DNA from: Verrucomicrobiales bacterium
GTDB lineage: Bacteria > Verrucomicrobiota > Verrucomicrobiia > Verrucomicrobiales > DEV007
Direction of reading: 5' to 3'
DNA length: 64,000 bases
Assembly (NCBI GenBank): GCA_029213005.1
Contig: JARGPI010000004.1
Location: 248,001-312,000, forward strand
Every line of letters begins with the position of its first letter. The stretch's first letter is position 1. Below the pieces are notes generated by a model. It was not told the DNA's origin. It made no database searches and saw nothing but the letters and a program-made list of their open reading frames with translations. Below, one piece after another: positions 1 to 5,682 of this stretch. The position numbers were made by a program, and so were the translations under genes.

Positions 1-16
1 AGATCCGGAAAACAGA

Positions 17-57
17 CCACCCCGGTATTGCTACCGGGGTGGCCACCTCCTTTTTTT
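17..57 (+). terminator. Rho-independent terminator
   Basis: A perfect 10-bp GC-rich stem (17-26 with 33-42) has a 6-nt loop and is followed by a run of seven T at 51-57 on the plus strand. It would end a plus-strand gene lying to the left of the window. It also separates that gene from the convergent Uma2 gene. Confidence 0.8.
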
Positions 58-138
58 GTTAATAGTTACATCGATAGGACGGTCCATTCAGAGAACTATT
101 CACCTTTTCGGATTTCTGCGTTCCGAAAGAACCTACCC

Positions 139-696
139 CTACGAGAACAGGTCTTCGGTATTCAGCGAGACAGAACACTCTTCCGTAAGAAGAATTCGAG
201 AGGACCAATCAATTTCGTTGTACGATTCGCCAGAAAGTAGAAACAACTGAACCGATTTCGATTCAGGATCGGATATCAGGTAATACTTAACGCTGTTTTG
301 CGCATAAAGCTCCCTTTTCCCTATCAAGTCACGGTCCCGCGTCGACGGAGACAATATTTCCGCTATGAGCGTCGGAGGCTTACTGATCCATTTTCCCTCT
401 GGAATCCCGTGACAGTAAATCATCACATCAGGGCGGACCACCGTTGTCTGGTTCACGTGCCAATCGAGCTCGTAGAAAACACGACATTTATTAGCGCACG
501 GAGCCTCTTTGAGCTGGGTAGCCAGATCGACGACCAGGTTTGTCCCCGTATTTTGATGTTCCGGCGTTGACGGAGGCGCCATAGCGACCGGAGAACCCTC
601 CCAAAGCTCCCAATCCCCTTCCCATTGAAGGTAGTCTTCAACCGTATAGGTTGGTAAAACTTCTTTCAGGCTCATCTGGATAAGATTATCACTCAC
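139..696 (-). CDS. Uma2-family (DUF820) putative endonuclease
   Basis: This 185-aa protein has the family layout. An N-terminal YTVEDYLQWE-like segment is followed by a variable middle, then VVRPDVMIYC with the PD of a restriction-like nuclease core. Next come EILSPSTRDRD and KRELYAQNSVKYYLISDP, the typical C-terminal half with the catalytic E and K. Uma2 proteins belong to the PD-(D/E)XK superfamily and are often found in many copies in cyanobacteria and PVC bacteria; their biological role is largely unknown. It stands alone, convergent with the terminator at 17-57. An internal Met (MSLKEVLP) eight codons in is an alternative start. No Shine-Dalgarno sequence is obvious for either. Confidence 0.85.
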   Translation of the reverse strand: MSDNLIQMSLKEVLPTYTVEDYLQWEGDWELWEGSPVAMAPPSTPEHQNTGTNLVVDLATQLKEAPCANKCRVFYELDWHVNQTTVVRPDVMIYCHGIPEGKWISKPPTLIAEILSPSTRDRDLIGKRELYAQNSVKYYLISDPESKSVQLFLLSGESYNEIDWSSRILLTEECSVSLNTEDLFS

Positions 697-747
697 CTAA
701 GCGAAAACAAGGGAGGTTTTCCTTACGCCGCAGCTGCTGTTTTCCAT

Positions 748-782
748 GAAAAACGGGCCGACCACCAGAGGCAGTCGGCCCG
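748..782 (-). terminator. Rho-independent terminator of the Ro gene
   Basis: Read on the minus strand, a 9-bp perfect stem (CGGGCCGAC with GTCGGCCCG, 11-nt loop) is followed by TTTTT. It lies about 85 bp past the stop codon of the TROVE-domain gene, so it is probably the end of the Ro transcript and possibly of read-through from the RNA array. Confidence 0.85.
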
Positions 783-866
783 CTATCCACTGTTCTTTTA
801 CCTTATTGCACACCTGAGACCTGCCATCGGTGTGCGTGATGGCTCGTCTTGCGACGAAAGATCAAA

Positions 867-2306
867 CTAAAGATCTATGTTCTCGATTTCACGAATCAGA
901 GCATTTTTGTCGTCTTCGAGAAATCGCATCGTTTCCATGGTCTTATCGGAGAACCCGGCCATGGTGTAGACATCCCTTTCGGGAAACTGGAGCGTTCCAT
1001 ACCCTGCGAGATCGAATGAGTAGACTTTGGGTCGCCGCCCCACTCTCTTCACATACTCTGAAAACGCATCTTTCGGACAGTAGTATCCCATCCATGCCTG
1101 CATATCAGAGAGTATCACGATCCGGTCGTAGACACCACGTGCCTCATTGAAGATCGCGTGGAAGTTGGTTCCGCCCCATTGGGCGTTTTCCTCGATGCGT
1201 TGAGCCAGACTCAAGGTTCCGTCATCAGTATTAAAGTTGACGTATTTCGCATCGCCACTGAAAAGCATAAAATCAGCATCGTTCACTTTGTAAAGAACCG
1301 AAGCGAAGAGTGAGCCCACTTTCATCGGCTTACCAATCATCGATCCGGAACAGTCCAACGCGATCAATGTTTTACCTTTGAAACGCGGAGCATTTGCCAG
1401 CGATATATCAACCGCCCGGTTGATAGCGGACACCACTTTCTGACGGTGCCCCCGCTGGAGATCAGCTTTTTCAAGCGCATCCAGAGCCGTCCGGAAACGG
1501 AAAGGAAGAACCATCGACCGACGGATCAGTCTTTTGTCCTGCAGCAGGGCTGCAACCTCATCTGTGAGCGCCGGAGCTTGTTCGAGGATATTTCTCAGGT
1601 TCCGGAGAAGCGCAAAATATCCGATTTTTCTCTCTTTCACGAGATCGGTCCAGACCTCCGCTTTTCGGGATGTTTTATCCTGATCAGACGTCGCTTCCTG
1701 ACCTGCCTGCGTTAGCCTGGTTTCCCAGGTATTGGCGGGAGCCAGCGTTCCGTTAACCAATTGCCGAAGTGCCTCAGAATGAGGAGGGTGAACCAGGTTC
1801 ACCGCATCCACCAACTTAAGCTCAGCCGAATCTTTTCGGTATTTTGCCAGTTGATAGGCATCGAATCGGGACAGAGCCTGACCCAGTCCTTTCTTTACCG
1901 AGTTAGGCAATGGTTTACCGTGCACCGCGATAGAGTAAGCCAGGATTTCGAGAACATCATCGACCCGGTGTGACACCTGGTTGAAGAAATCTTTAGTCCA
2001 AAGCTGACCTTTCACCGAGTGCCCGATTTCACCGGCCACGAGATGAGATACCGAACGCATACCGGCTTCACGACGGGCGTAAAGAGCGGCTTTAGCGACG
2101 AACTTCTTATCCTCGATCCGGTTAACCAGCGCAGTGATCCGCTTAACGGTTTCGTTCCCGCTTCGGTAGTATTTATCGTCGAGAAAACTGGTCAACAGCA
2201 TAGTTACCAGTTCCAGCTTATCTGACTGAGAATAAGCCTGACCACCGGCAAGGTTGACTGCGTCCGCTTTTGCTTTCTGGTTTTGAAGGATCTTGTTGAA
2301 TTTCAT
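867..2306 (-). CDS. Ro60/Rsr-type TROVE-domain RNA-binding protein
   Basis: The protein has 479 aa from the chosen start. The N-terminal two thirds are the alpha-helical TROVE/HEAT-like ring; signature-like segments are AGGQAYSQSDKLELVTMLLT, ALYARREAGMRSVSHLVAGE and FFNQVSHRVDDVLEILAYS. The C-terminal third is a vWA domain with the MIDAS motif LDCSGSM and a later LSDMQAWMG. Ro proteins bind misfolded RNAs and Y RNAs. In bacteria (Deinococcus Rsr, Salmonella Rsr) they act with Y RNA and nucleases such as PNPase in RNA degradation and stress survival. The start at 2306 is preferred because AAAGGAG lies 8 nt upstream (2315-2320). A longer in-frame start at 2447 would run through the adjacent RNA motif. 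The Y-like RNAs and tRNA array immediately upstream on the same strand fit this function. Confidence 0.93.
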   Translation of the reverse strand: MKFNKILQNQKAKADAVNLAGGQAYSQSDKLELVTMLLTSFLDDKYYRSGNETVKRITALVNRIEDKKFVAKAALYARREAGMRSVSHLVAGEIGHSVKGQLWTKDFFNQVSHRVDDVLEILAYSIAVHGKPLPNSVKKGLGQALSRFDAYQLAKYRKDSAELKLVDAVNLVHPPHSEALRQLVNGTLAPANTWETRLTQAGQEATSDQDKTSRKAEVWTDLVKERKIGYFALLRNLRNILEQAPALTDEVAALLQDKRLIRRSMVLPFRFRTALDALEKADLQRGHRQKVVSAINRAVDISLANAPRFKGKTLIALDCSGSMIGKPMKVGSLFASVLYKVNDADFMLFSGDAKYVNFNTDDGTLSLAQRIEENAQWGGTNFHAIFNEARGVYDRIVILSDMQAWMGYYCPKDAFSEYVKRVGRRPKVYSFDLAGYGTLQFPERDVYTMAGFSDKTMETMRFLEDDKNALIREIENIDL

Positions 2307-2386
2307 ATTCGTCACTCCTTTCGTTGAGTTATTATTTATGGTTTTTGTGTTACTGCTGCAGCCAACCGTGGCCACAGAGAAAGAGA

Positions 2387-2454
2387 TGGGGAGAAAATTG
2401 GAGCGAGCTATTTGGATTCGTTTACAGCGAAGTATCTCGCGCCTCACTTCCCCA
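2387..2454 (-). ncRNA. Y-RNA-like unit 0 (minimal form)
   Basis: On the minus strand TGGGG (2454-2450) pairs with CCCCA (2391-2387). A bulged A, AG opposite CT, then AGTGAGGC opposite CCAATTTTCT follow, then an inner 5-bp helix GCGAG/CTCGC and the conserved ATACTTCG. The enclosed part is only a small hairpin, TTCG-CTGTAAA-CGAA. The same order of helix, bulge, internal loop, helix and TACTTCG is seen in the next three units. It lies 80 bp upstream of the Ro start codon and could be co-transcribed as its 5' leader. It could also be read as a severely truncated tRNA with a GTA anticodon and CCA end. Confidence 0.5.
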
Positions 2455-2461
2455 AAAGGGA

Positions 2462-2572
2462 TTTCAAAGAGAAAATTGGACAGGGAGTATGATCCCCCGG
2501 TATGTGGGAGATCCAGTTCTGAAGACTGGAGTCGTATATAGACGAAGTAACCCCGTTCTCACTGCTTCGAAA
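2462..2572 (-). ncRNA. Y-RNA-like unit 1
   Basis: The terminal helix is 8 bp: TTTCGAAG (2572-2565) with CTTTGAAA (2469-2462), one G-T pair. Then a single bulged C, AG/CT, AGTGAG opposite CCAATTTTCT, an inner helix ACGGGG/CCCTGT and TTACTTCG follow. The interior holds three hairpins instead of a clear tRNA: TCGT-CTATAT-ACGA, CCAGT-CTTCAGA-ACTGG and ATCTCCC-ACATACC-GGGGGAT. The middle hairpin has the form of an anticodon arm with TCA at the anticodon position, which would read UGA. Whether it is ever used as an anticodon is unknown. Confidence 0.5.
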
Positions 2573-2582
2573 AGTGTAAAGG

Positions 2583-2654
2583 CAGCCGGTCCCGGAATTG
2601 CACCGGGATCTTCGCATTCAGAGTGCGACATCCTAGCTGTTAGACGAACCGGCA
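2583..2654 (-). tRNA. tRNA-Gln(CTG), G55-type T-loop
   Basis: The acceptor TGCCGGT/ACCGGCT has a T1-T72 mismatch; G73 and weak 1-72 pairing are usual for Gln. The anticodon loop CTCTGAA sits in a TCGCA/TGCGA stem. The D-loop contains CAGC instead of GG and the T-loop is TGCAATT. It is flanked by Y-like units 1 and 2. Confidence 0.75.
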
Positions 2655-2669
2655 ATAGAAAAGTAAAGA

Positions 2670-2803
2670 TCTCAGAGAAAATCGGCGGGGGCGATACGTG
2701 CTCTACCACTGAGCTACCTCCCGTTATAAAGTCGGGAGGGCGGGACTCGAACCCGCGACAACGCGATCTCAAATCGAAGTAGCCCGATGCCTCACTGCTG
2801 AGA
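2670..2803 (-). ncRNA. Y-RNA-like unit 2 enclosing a permuted tRNA
   Basis: The terminal helix TCTCAG/CTGAGA is followed by a bulged C, AGTGAGGC opposite CCGATTTTCT, inner helix CGGG/CCCG and CTACTT. The tRNA follows in permuted order. First come the anticodon-stem 3' part CGA-TTTGAGA-TCGCG, a T-arm (GCGGG TTCGAGT CCCGC) and acceptor 3' strand CCTCCCG. A 9-nt loop leads into the acceptor 5' strand CGGGAGG, TA, the D-arm GCTC-AGTGGTA-GAGC and A-CG. The last CG completes the anticodon stem (CGCGA/TCGCG). All tRNA arms are perfectly paired and the D- and T-loops are canonical. The loop would place TGA at the anticodon, but there is no long variable arm as in tRNA-Ser, which argues for mimicry over decoding. 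Confidence 0.7.
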
Positions 2804-2821
2804 AAATTGGATTAAAAAGGT

Positions 2822-2960
2822 GATTCAGAGAAATAGTGACCGGAGATAAATACGCGACCTACCATTGGTCTACCGGGGTGTAAAAACATTCCCCGGACAG
2901 GAATCGAACCTGCACCTCGCGGTTATGAGCCGAAGTAACTCCAAGCCTCACTGCTGAATC
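2822..2960 (-). ncRNA. Y-RNA-like unit 3 enclosing a permuted tRNA-Met-like module
   Basis: The terminal helix GATTCAG (2960-2954) with CTGAATC (2828-2822), a bulged C, AGTGAGGC opposite TCACTATTTCT, inner helix TTGGAG/CTCCGG and TTACTT precede a permuted tRNA. Its order is CGG-CTCATAA-CCGCG, variable AGGTG, T-arm (CAGG TTCGATT CCTG), acceptor CCGGGGA, a 10-nt loop with TTTTT, acceptor ACCCCGG, TA, D-arm GACC-AATGGTA-GGTC and G-CG. The final CG pairs with CG after the loop to give a perfect 5-bp anticodon stem, split between positions 28 and 29. The loop shows CAT. Unit 2 is built the same way with a different primary sequence, so the pairing is supported by covariation. Confidence 0.72.
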
Positions 2961-2969
2961 ATATACAAG

Positions 2970-3041
2970 CGCCCGGGCACGGACTTGCACCGCATTATCC
3001 GGATTCAAAGTCCGGCGCACTACTACATGTGCTACCCGGGA
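2970..3041 (-). tRNA. tRNA-Gln(TTG), G55-type T-loop
   Basis: The acceptor TCCCGGG/CCCGGGC has a T1-C72 mismatch and G73. The D-arm GCAC/GTGC has AG and no GG. The anticodon loop CTTTGAA is in a perfect CCGGA/TCCGG stem, and the T-loop is TGCAAGT. CCA is not encoded. Confidence 0.8.
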
Positions 3042-3052
3042 ATAAAAAAAGA

Positions 3053-3126
3053 TACCCATGGCAGGATTTGCACCCGCAACCTCCGGATTCTAAGTCCGGC
3101 GCCTCTGCTAATTGGGCTACATGGGC
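3053..3126 (-). tRNA. tRNA with Leu(TAG) anticodon, class I body, G55-type
   Basis: The acceptor GCCCATG/CATGGGT starts with a G1-T72 wobble, followed by A73. The D-loop has TAGC, the anticodon loop is CTTAGAA, the variable region is only AGGTT, and the T-loop is TGCAAAT. Bacterial tRNA-Leu normally has a long variable arm, so the Leu assignment rests on the anticodon alone. Confidence 0.75.
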
Positions 3127-3139
3127 TTTGGTGAAAAAA

Positions 3140-3216
3140 TGGTAGCTGTGGCAGGAGTTGAACCTGCAACCTCCCGGTTTTGAGCCGGACGCCTCTGCCG
3201 ATTGGACCACACAGCC
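3140..3216 (-). tRNA. tRNA with Leu(CAA) anticodon, class I body, canonical T-loop
   Basis: The acceptor GGCTGTG/CACAGCT has a G1-T72 wobble and A73, and CCA is encoded. The D-loop keeps GG and the T-loop is TTCAACT. The anticodon loop is CTCAAAA. The variable region is AGGTT, short for a Leu tRNA. Confidence 0.82.
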
Positions 3217-3231
3217 ATTCATGGAAAAGAA

Positions 3232-3320
3232 AAGAGTTCCGGGGACTTGCACCCCATACCACTTCCGTGGCACCAATTGCTTAGCAGGCAATGCCAGCAC
3301 GCTCGTCTGGTTGAAACTCC
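3232..3320 (-). tRNA. tRNA-Ser(GCT), class II, G55-type
   Basis: The acceptor GGAGTTT/GAACTCT has a G1-T72 wobble. The anticodon loop CTGCTAA is in an ATTGC/GCAAT stem. A true long variable arm (CCAC-GGAA-GTGG) is present, as expected for Ser. The D-loop has GAGC and the T-loop TGCAAGT. Position 73 is T where bacterial Ser usually has G. Confidence 0.78.
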
Positions 3321-3334
3321 TTATAAAGTTAAAT

Positions 3335-3411
3335 TGGTAGCTGCGGCAGGATTTGCACCCGCACTGAACCGGGTTTAAACCGGATGCCTCTGCTAATTGG
3401 GCTACGCAGCA
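3335..3411 (-). tRNA. tRNA with Leu(TAA) anticodon, class I body, G55-type
   Basis: CCA is encoded and fixes the 3' end. The acceptor TGCTGCG/CGCAGCT leaves a T1-T72 mismatch. The D-loop AATTAGCA is identical to those of the Leu(TAG) and Leu(GAG) genes. The anticodon loop is TTTAAAC, the variable region short, and the T-loop TGCAAAT. Confidence 0.78.
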
Positions 3412-3423
3412 ATACTGATAAAA

Positions 3424-3498
3424 TGGCATTCCCGGTAGGATTTGAACCTACGACCTTGAGTTTCGAAGACTCCTGCTCTTCCACTGAGCTACGGAAAC
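3424..3498 (-). tRNA. tRNA-Arg(TCG), canonical
   Basis: The acceptor GTTTCCG/CGGGAAT has a G1-T72 wobble, G73 and encoded CCA. The D-loop keeps GG and the T-loop is TTCAAAT. The anticodon loop is CTTCGAA. Confidence 0.85.
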
Positions 3499-3505
3499 AA
3501 AAAAA

Positions 3506-3579
3506 TGGCACCTCCACATGGTTCCGCCCCATGAATTCAGGATTAACAATCCCGCGTGATACTGTTTCACTACAGAGGT
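3506..3579 (-). tRNA. tRNA-Asn(GTT), GGC-type T-loop
   Basis: The acceptor ACCTCTG/TGGAGGT has G73 and encoded CCA. The anticodon loop TTGTTAA is in a CGGGA/TCCTG stem. The T-stem CATGG/CCATG is perfect, but its loop is GGCGGAA. The D-loop has CAG in place of GG. Confidence 0.78.
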
Positions 3580-3594
3580 ATAAAAAAATTGAAG

Positions 3595-3679
3595 CACGAG
3601 ACGGAGGAATCGAACCTCCCGACTTCCGTCCCACGGTTTATCGTCGACGGCTTAGAAGACCGTTGCGGGAACGTCTCGC
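3595..3679 (-). tRNA. tRNA-like Arg(TCT) without a normal D-arm
   Basis: The acceptor GCGAGAC/GTCTCGT (G1-T72) and T-arm (GGAGG TTCGATT CCTCC) are normal. Only nine bases separate the acceptor from the anticodon stem ACGGT-CTTCTAA-GCCGT, so no standard D-arm fits. The stretch after the anticodon arm is about 26 nt. It contains ACCGT-GGGA, which could alternatively pair with TCCC-GCA-ACGGT and refold the molecule. It may be a rearranged or degenerate tRNA. Confidence 0.55.
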
Positions 3680-3688
3680 CTCGAAAAA

Positions 3689-3759
3689 TGCGGCATCCCG
3701 GTAACGCTCCGGGGTCTCAGGCTTGGCACGCCCGCATCCTGCTATTGAACGAATGCCGC
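3689..3759 (-). tRNA. tRNA-Gly(GCC), AGC-type T-loop
   Basis: The 7-bp acceptor GCGGCAT/ATGCCGC is perfect. The anticodon loop is GTGCCAA, the T-arm CCCGG-AGCGTTA-CCGGG, and the D-loop ATAGC lacks GG. In the T-loop, A54 and T58 are swapped relative to the usual T54-A58 pair. Confidence 0.8.
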
Positions 3760-3776
3760 TCTTAGATTGATTAAAT

Positions 3777-3853
3777 TGGTACCTACGACAGGACTTGCAC
3801 CTGCAACCTCCGGAATCTCATTCCGACGCCTCTGCTAATTGGGCCACGTAGGT
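3777..3853 (-). tRNA. tRNA with Leu(GAG) anticodon, class I body, G55-type
   Basis: The acceptor ACCTACG/CGTAGGT is perfect, with A73 and encoded CCA. The anticodon loop is ATGAGAT, the D-loop AATTAGCA, the variable region AGGTT and the T-loop TGCAAGT. It is a close relative of the Leu(TAG) and Leu(TAA) genes. Confidence 0.8.
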
Positions 3854-3864
3854 TTATAAAAGAG

Positions 3865-3937
3865 TACCCCCACCCGGATTTGCGCCGGGTTCGTCAGGTT
3901 GAAAACCTGATGTCCTAACTACATAGACGATAGGGGC
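3865..3937 (-). tRNA. tRNA-Glu(TTC), CGC-type T-loop
   Basis: The acceptor GCCCCTA/TGGGGGT has a G1-T72 wobble. Positions 8-9 are TC followed by GTCT, as in Glu tRNAs. The anticodon loop TTTTCAA is in a TCAGG/CCTGA stem. The T-arm is CCCGG-CGCAAAT-CCGGG and the D-loop has TAG. Confidence 0.8.
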
Positions 3938-3950
3938 ATAAAAATGATGA

Positions 3951-4021
3951 TAGGGCCTGGAGGTAATGCTCCCCCGCCTTCTCTGTGTAAAAGAGTTATT
4001 CTGCTTTTAAACTAAGGCCCC
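3951..4021 (-). tRNA. tRNA-Val(TAC), AGC-type T-loop
   Basis: The acceptor GGGGCCT/AGGCCCT has a G1-T72 wobble and A73. The anticodon loop is TTTACAC, the T-arm GGGGG-AGCATTA-CCTCC, and the D-loop AAAGC. It lies 21 bp past the MFS stop codon, so the two may share a transcript. Confidence 0.78.
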
Positions 4022-4042
4022 GTTCTGTTAAATACGTTCGAG

Positions 4043-5332
4043 CTACGTTTCAGCGGCTTTGCCAAGGGCCACCACCGGAGCCATCGGTGTATTCTCGACC
4101 CTCCAGGATAGGTAAAGGAGAAAACCGGTTGCGAGAGGGAAAAGTCCTCCACACAAATAGAGCGCCCACTTGATTCCGTAACCATCGGCTAAATACCCGA
4201 GCAGCGGAGCTAGAGGAACAAACATCAGGCGGCAAATCAGACTCTCCAGCGAGAGTATTGTCGACCGCCGATCCGATGGAAGTAAGTCATTCAATTTTTC
4301 AGAGAAAACAACGATTCCAAAACCCCGAACGATACTGAAACAAATCAGCACCGGAACGGCCCAAATTACTGAAAAACCCGCGGTCACAAAATACCCGGTA
4401 GCGACGAGTGCGATACAAAGTAATACCATCCGGTAATATCCCAGCAAATCGACTACCCGGAAAGCAACCAAACTGCTCGCCGCGACGCTCAGTCGAAGGA
4501 TCGCATAAGCGATTCCAAAGGCTGCCACCGGTAAGCCCGCCTCCTGCTGCCAGGATTGAGACAACCAGAAAGCGGCCAGAGTGCTCACTCCTACAATAGC
4601 GGAAACCAAAATAGTCTGCCTTACGAGAGGTTGTAACTTTGCTGTTTCACCTATCACATCGAGAATTCCCCGAAACACCCCGCGACTGTTACTTAACTTC
4701 ACTCTCGCAGGTTCGACCAGAGAGATCGCCAGCGGAATCGTTAATGCGTAACACGCCGTCTCCAGCATGACCGGCAATCGCCAGACATGCTCCAGAAACC
4801 AGCTCCCGAGGCAACCCGCAACACCTCCACTGAGGTTCATGTAGAACGACTGGCTGCTTTTGACCCGGCGAAATTCGCTTTCGAGCTCCAGCTCAACCAA
4901 CGTGTCGTAAGTCATCGCCGTGTCAGCACCTGATATAAAGGAAAGCGCCACGGCCAGAACCAGCTCACCGATCAGGAAACCCCAAAAACCGGAACTGATC
5001 GTGTAGACAGAGAAACCCAGAGTCAGACAGATCGAACCAATAATTAAAGCACTCCGTCTGCCGTAAACATCGGAATAGTAACCGGAAGGCACTTCAAGGA
5101 AACACAGCGCCGCACCAAAAACCGCCTGGAGAATAAGAATCTCCGACAAGGTGAGCCCGAACCCTTTCAGGAAGGGAACAAACACTGCAACCACAAAGCC
5201 CGCTCCACGGAGAAAATAATATAGTTTCAGTTTTTGGAGATTGCGATAGAGCTTCCACTTTCGACTCTCGTCCAACTCGTCCTCATCCGAAGTGAATTCT
5301 TTCAAATTCGATTGATTAGACATGGCAAGCAT
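4043..5332 (-). CDS. MFS permease embedded in the tRNA array
   Basis: This 429-aa protein has about 12 hydrophobic segments and the MFS loop 2-3 signature (EVPSGYYSDVYGRRSALIIG, a variant of G-x-x-x-D-x-x-G-R-R). A charged N-terminal tail precedes the first membrane segment (YYFLRGAGFVVAVFVPFLKG). Substrate cannot be told from sequence; the SGYYSDVYGRR type is common in poorly characterised efflux-like MFS proteins. An alternative start is MSNQSNL, three codons in. No clear Shine-Dalgarno is visible. Upstream lies tRNA-Met and downstream tRNA-Val, all on one strand. It may therefore be expressed from within the tRNA transcript; a functional link to the tRNAs is not evident. Confidence 0.85.
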   Translation of the reverse strand: MLAMSNQSNLKEFTSDEDELDESRKWKLYRNLQKLKLYYFLRGAGFVVAVFVPFLKGFGLTLSEILILQAVFGAALCFLEVPSGYYSDVYGRRSALIIGSICLTLGFSVYTISSGFWGFLIGELVLAVALSFISGADTAMTYDTLVELELESEFRRVKSSQSFYMNLSGGVAGCLGSWFLEHVWRLPVMLETACYALTIPLAISLVEPARVKLSNSRGVFRGILDVIGETAKLQPLVRQTILVSAIVGVSTLAAFWLSQSWQQEAGLPVAAFGIAYAILRLSVAASSLVAFRVVDLLGYYRMVLLCIALVATGYFVTAGFSVIWAVPVLICFSIVRGFGIVVFSEKLNDLLPSDRRSTILSLESLICRLMFVPLAPLLGYLADGYGIKWALYLCGGLFPLATGFLLYLSWRVENTPMAPVVALGKAAET

Positions 5333-5351
5333 TAGTTAGGTGATTCAAAAA

Positions 5352-5424
5352 TCGGACCGACGGGATTCGAACCCGTAACCTACGGATTATGAGTCCGCCG
5401 CTCTACCGGTTGAGCTACAATCCG
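5352..5424 (-). tRNA. tRNA-Met(CAT), canonical
   Basis: The acceptor CGGATTG/CGGTCCG is fully paired with two wobbles. The D-loop keeps GG, the anticodon loop CTCATAA is in a GCGGA/TCCGT stem, and the T-loop is TTCGAAT. It could be an elongator Met or an Ile2 tRNA with modified C34. Confidence 0.88.
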
Positions 5425-5430
5425 CCGGAC

Positions 5431-5465
5431 TGTACAGGGTACAATTTTCGACTGTACCCTGTACA
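5431..5465. repeat. Paired palindrome repeat, copy 1
   Basis: The 13-bp unit TGTACAGGGTACA (5431-5443) is followed 22 bp later by its reverse complement TGTACCCTGTACA (5453-5465). Each unit is itself a TGTAC-N3-GTACA palindrome. It lies between tRNA-Met and tRNA-Gly. Confidence 0.85.
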
Positions 5466-5476
5466 AAATGAAATAA

Positions 5477-5547
5477 TGCGCTGTGCCGGTAACGCTCCGG
5501 CTTTTTCAGTTTGGAAGACTGACGTCATACTTTTAGACCAACAACGC
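5477..5547 (-). tRNA. tRNA-Gly(TCC), AGC-type T-loop
   Basis: The acceptor GCGTTGT/ACAGCGC is paired, with A73. The anticodon loop CTTCCAA is in a TCAGT/ACTGA stem. The T-arm is GCCGG-AGCGTTA-CCGGC and the D-loop AAAAGTA lacks GG. Confidence 0.8.
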
Positions 5548-5553
5548 GGAAAA

Positions 5554-5627
5554 TGGAGACGCCGACAGGATTCGCACCTGCATAAGATGGGTTGCAGCCA
5601 TCTGCCTGACTATTCGGCCACGGCGTC
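5554..5627 (-). tRNA. tRNA-Cys(GCA), G55-type T-loop
   Basis: The 7-bp acceptor GACGCCG/CGGCGTC is perfect, with T73 (the Cys discriminator) and encoded CCA. The anticodon loop CTGCAAC is in a GATGG/CCATC stem. The D-loop has TAGT and the T-loop is TGCGAAT. The correct U73 argues that this is a chargeable tRNA. Confidence 0.85.
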
Positions 5628-5682
5628 ATATAAATTGCGATATACTATTTGAATAGCTTAGAAAGTCGGAAAGGTTGAGTCT

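Noticed and set aside
2307..2447. N-terminal extension of the Ro protein to a start at 2447
   Set aside because: The extension runs through the Y-like RNA motif of unit 0, has no Shine-Dalgarno, and does not resemble TROVE proteins. The ATG at 2306 has a good Shine-Dalgarno.
2670..2960. Permuted group I intron-exon arrangement as the reason for the split tRNAs
   Set aside because: Flanks are only about 25-35 nt per side and cannot hold a group I or II intron core; the Y-RNA-type stem explains them better.
2464..3765. Several overlapping ORFs of 60-150 codons across the tRNA genes
   Set aside because: They are translations of tRNA genes (for example VAQLAEA-like strings from D-arms) and have no coding support.
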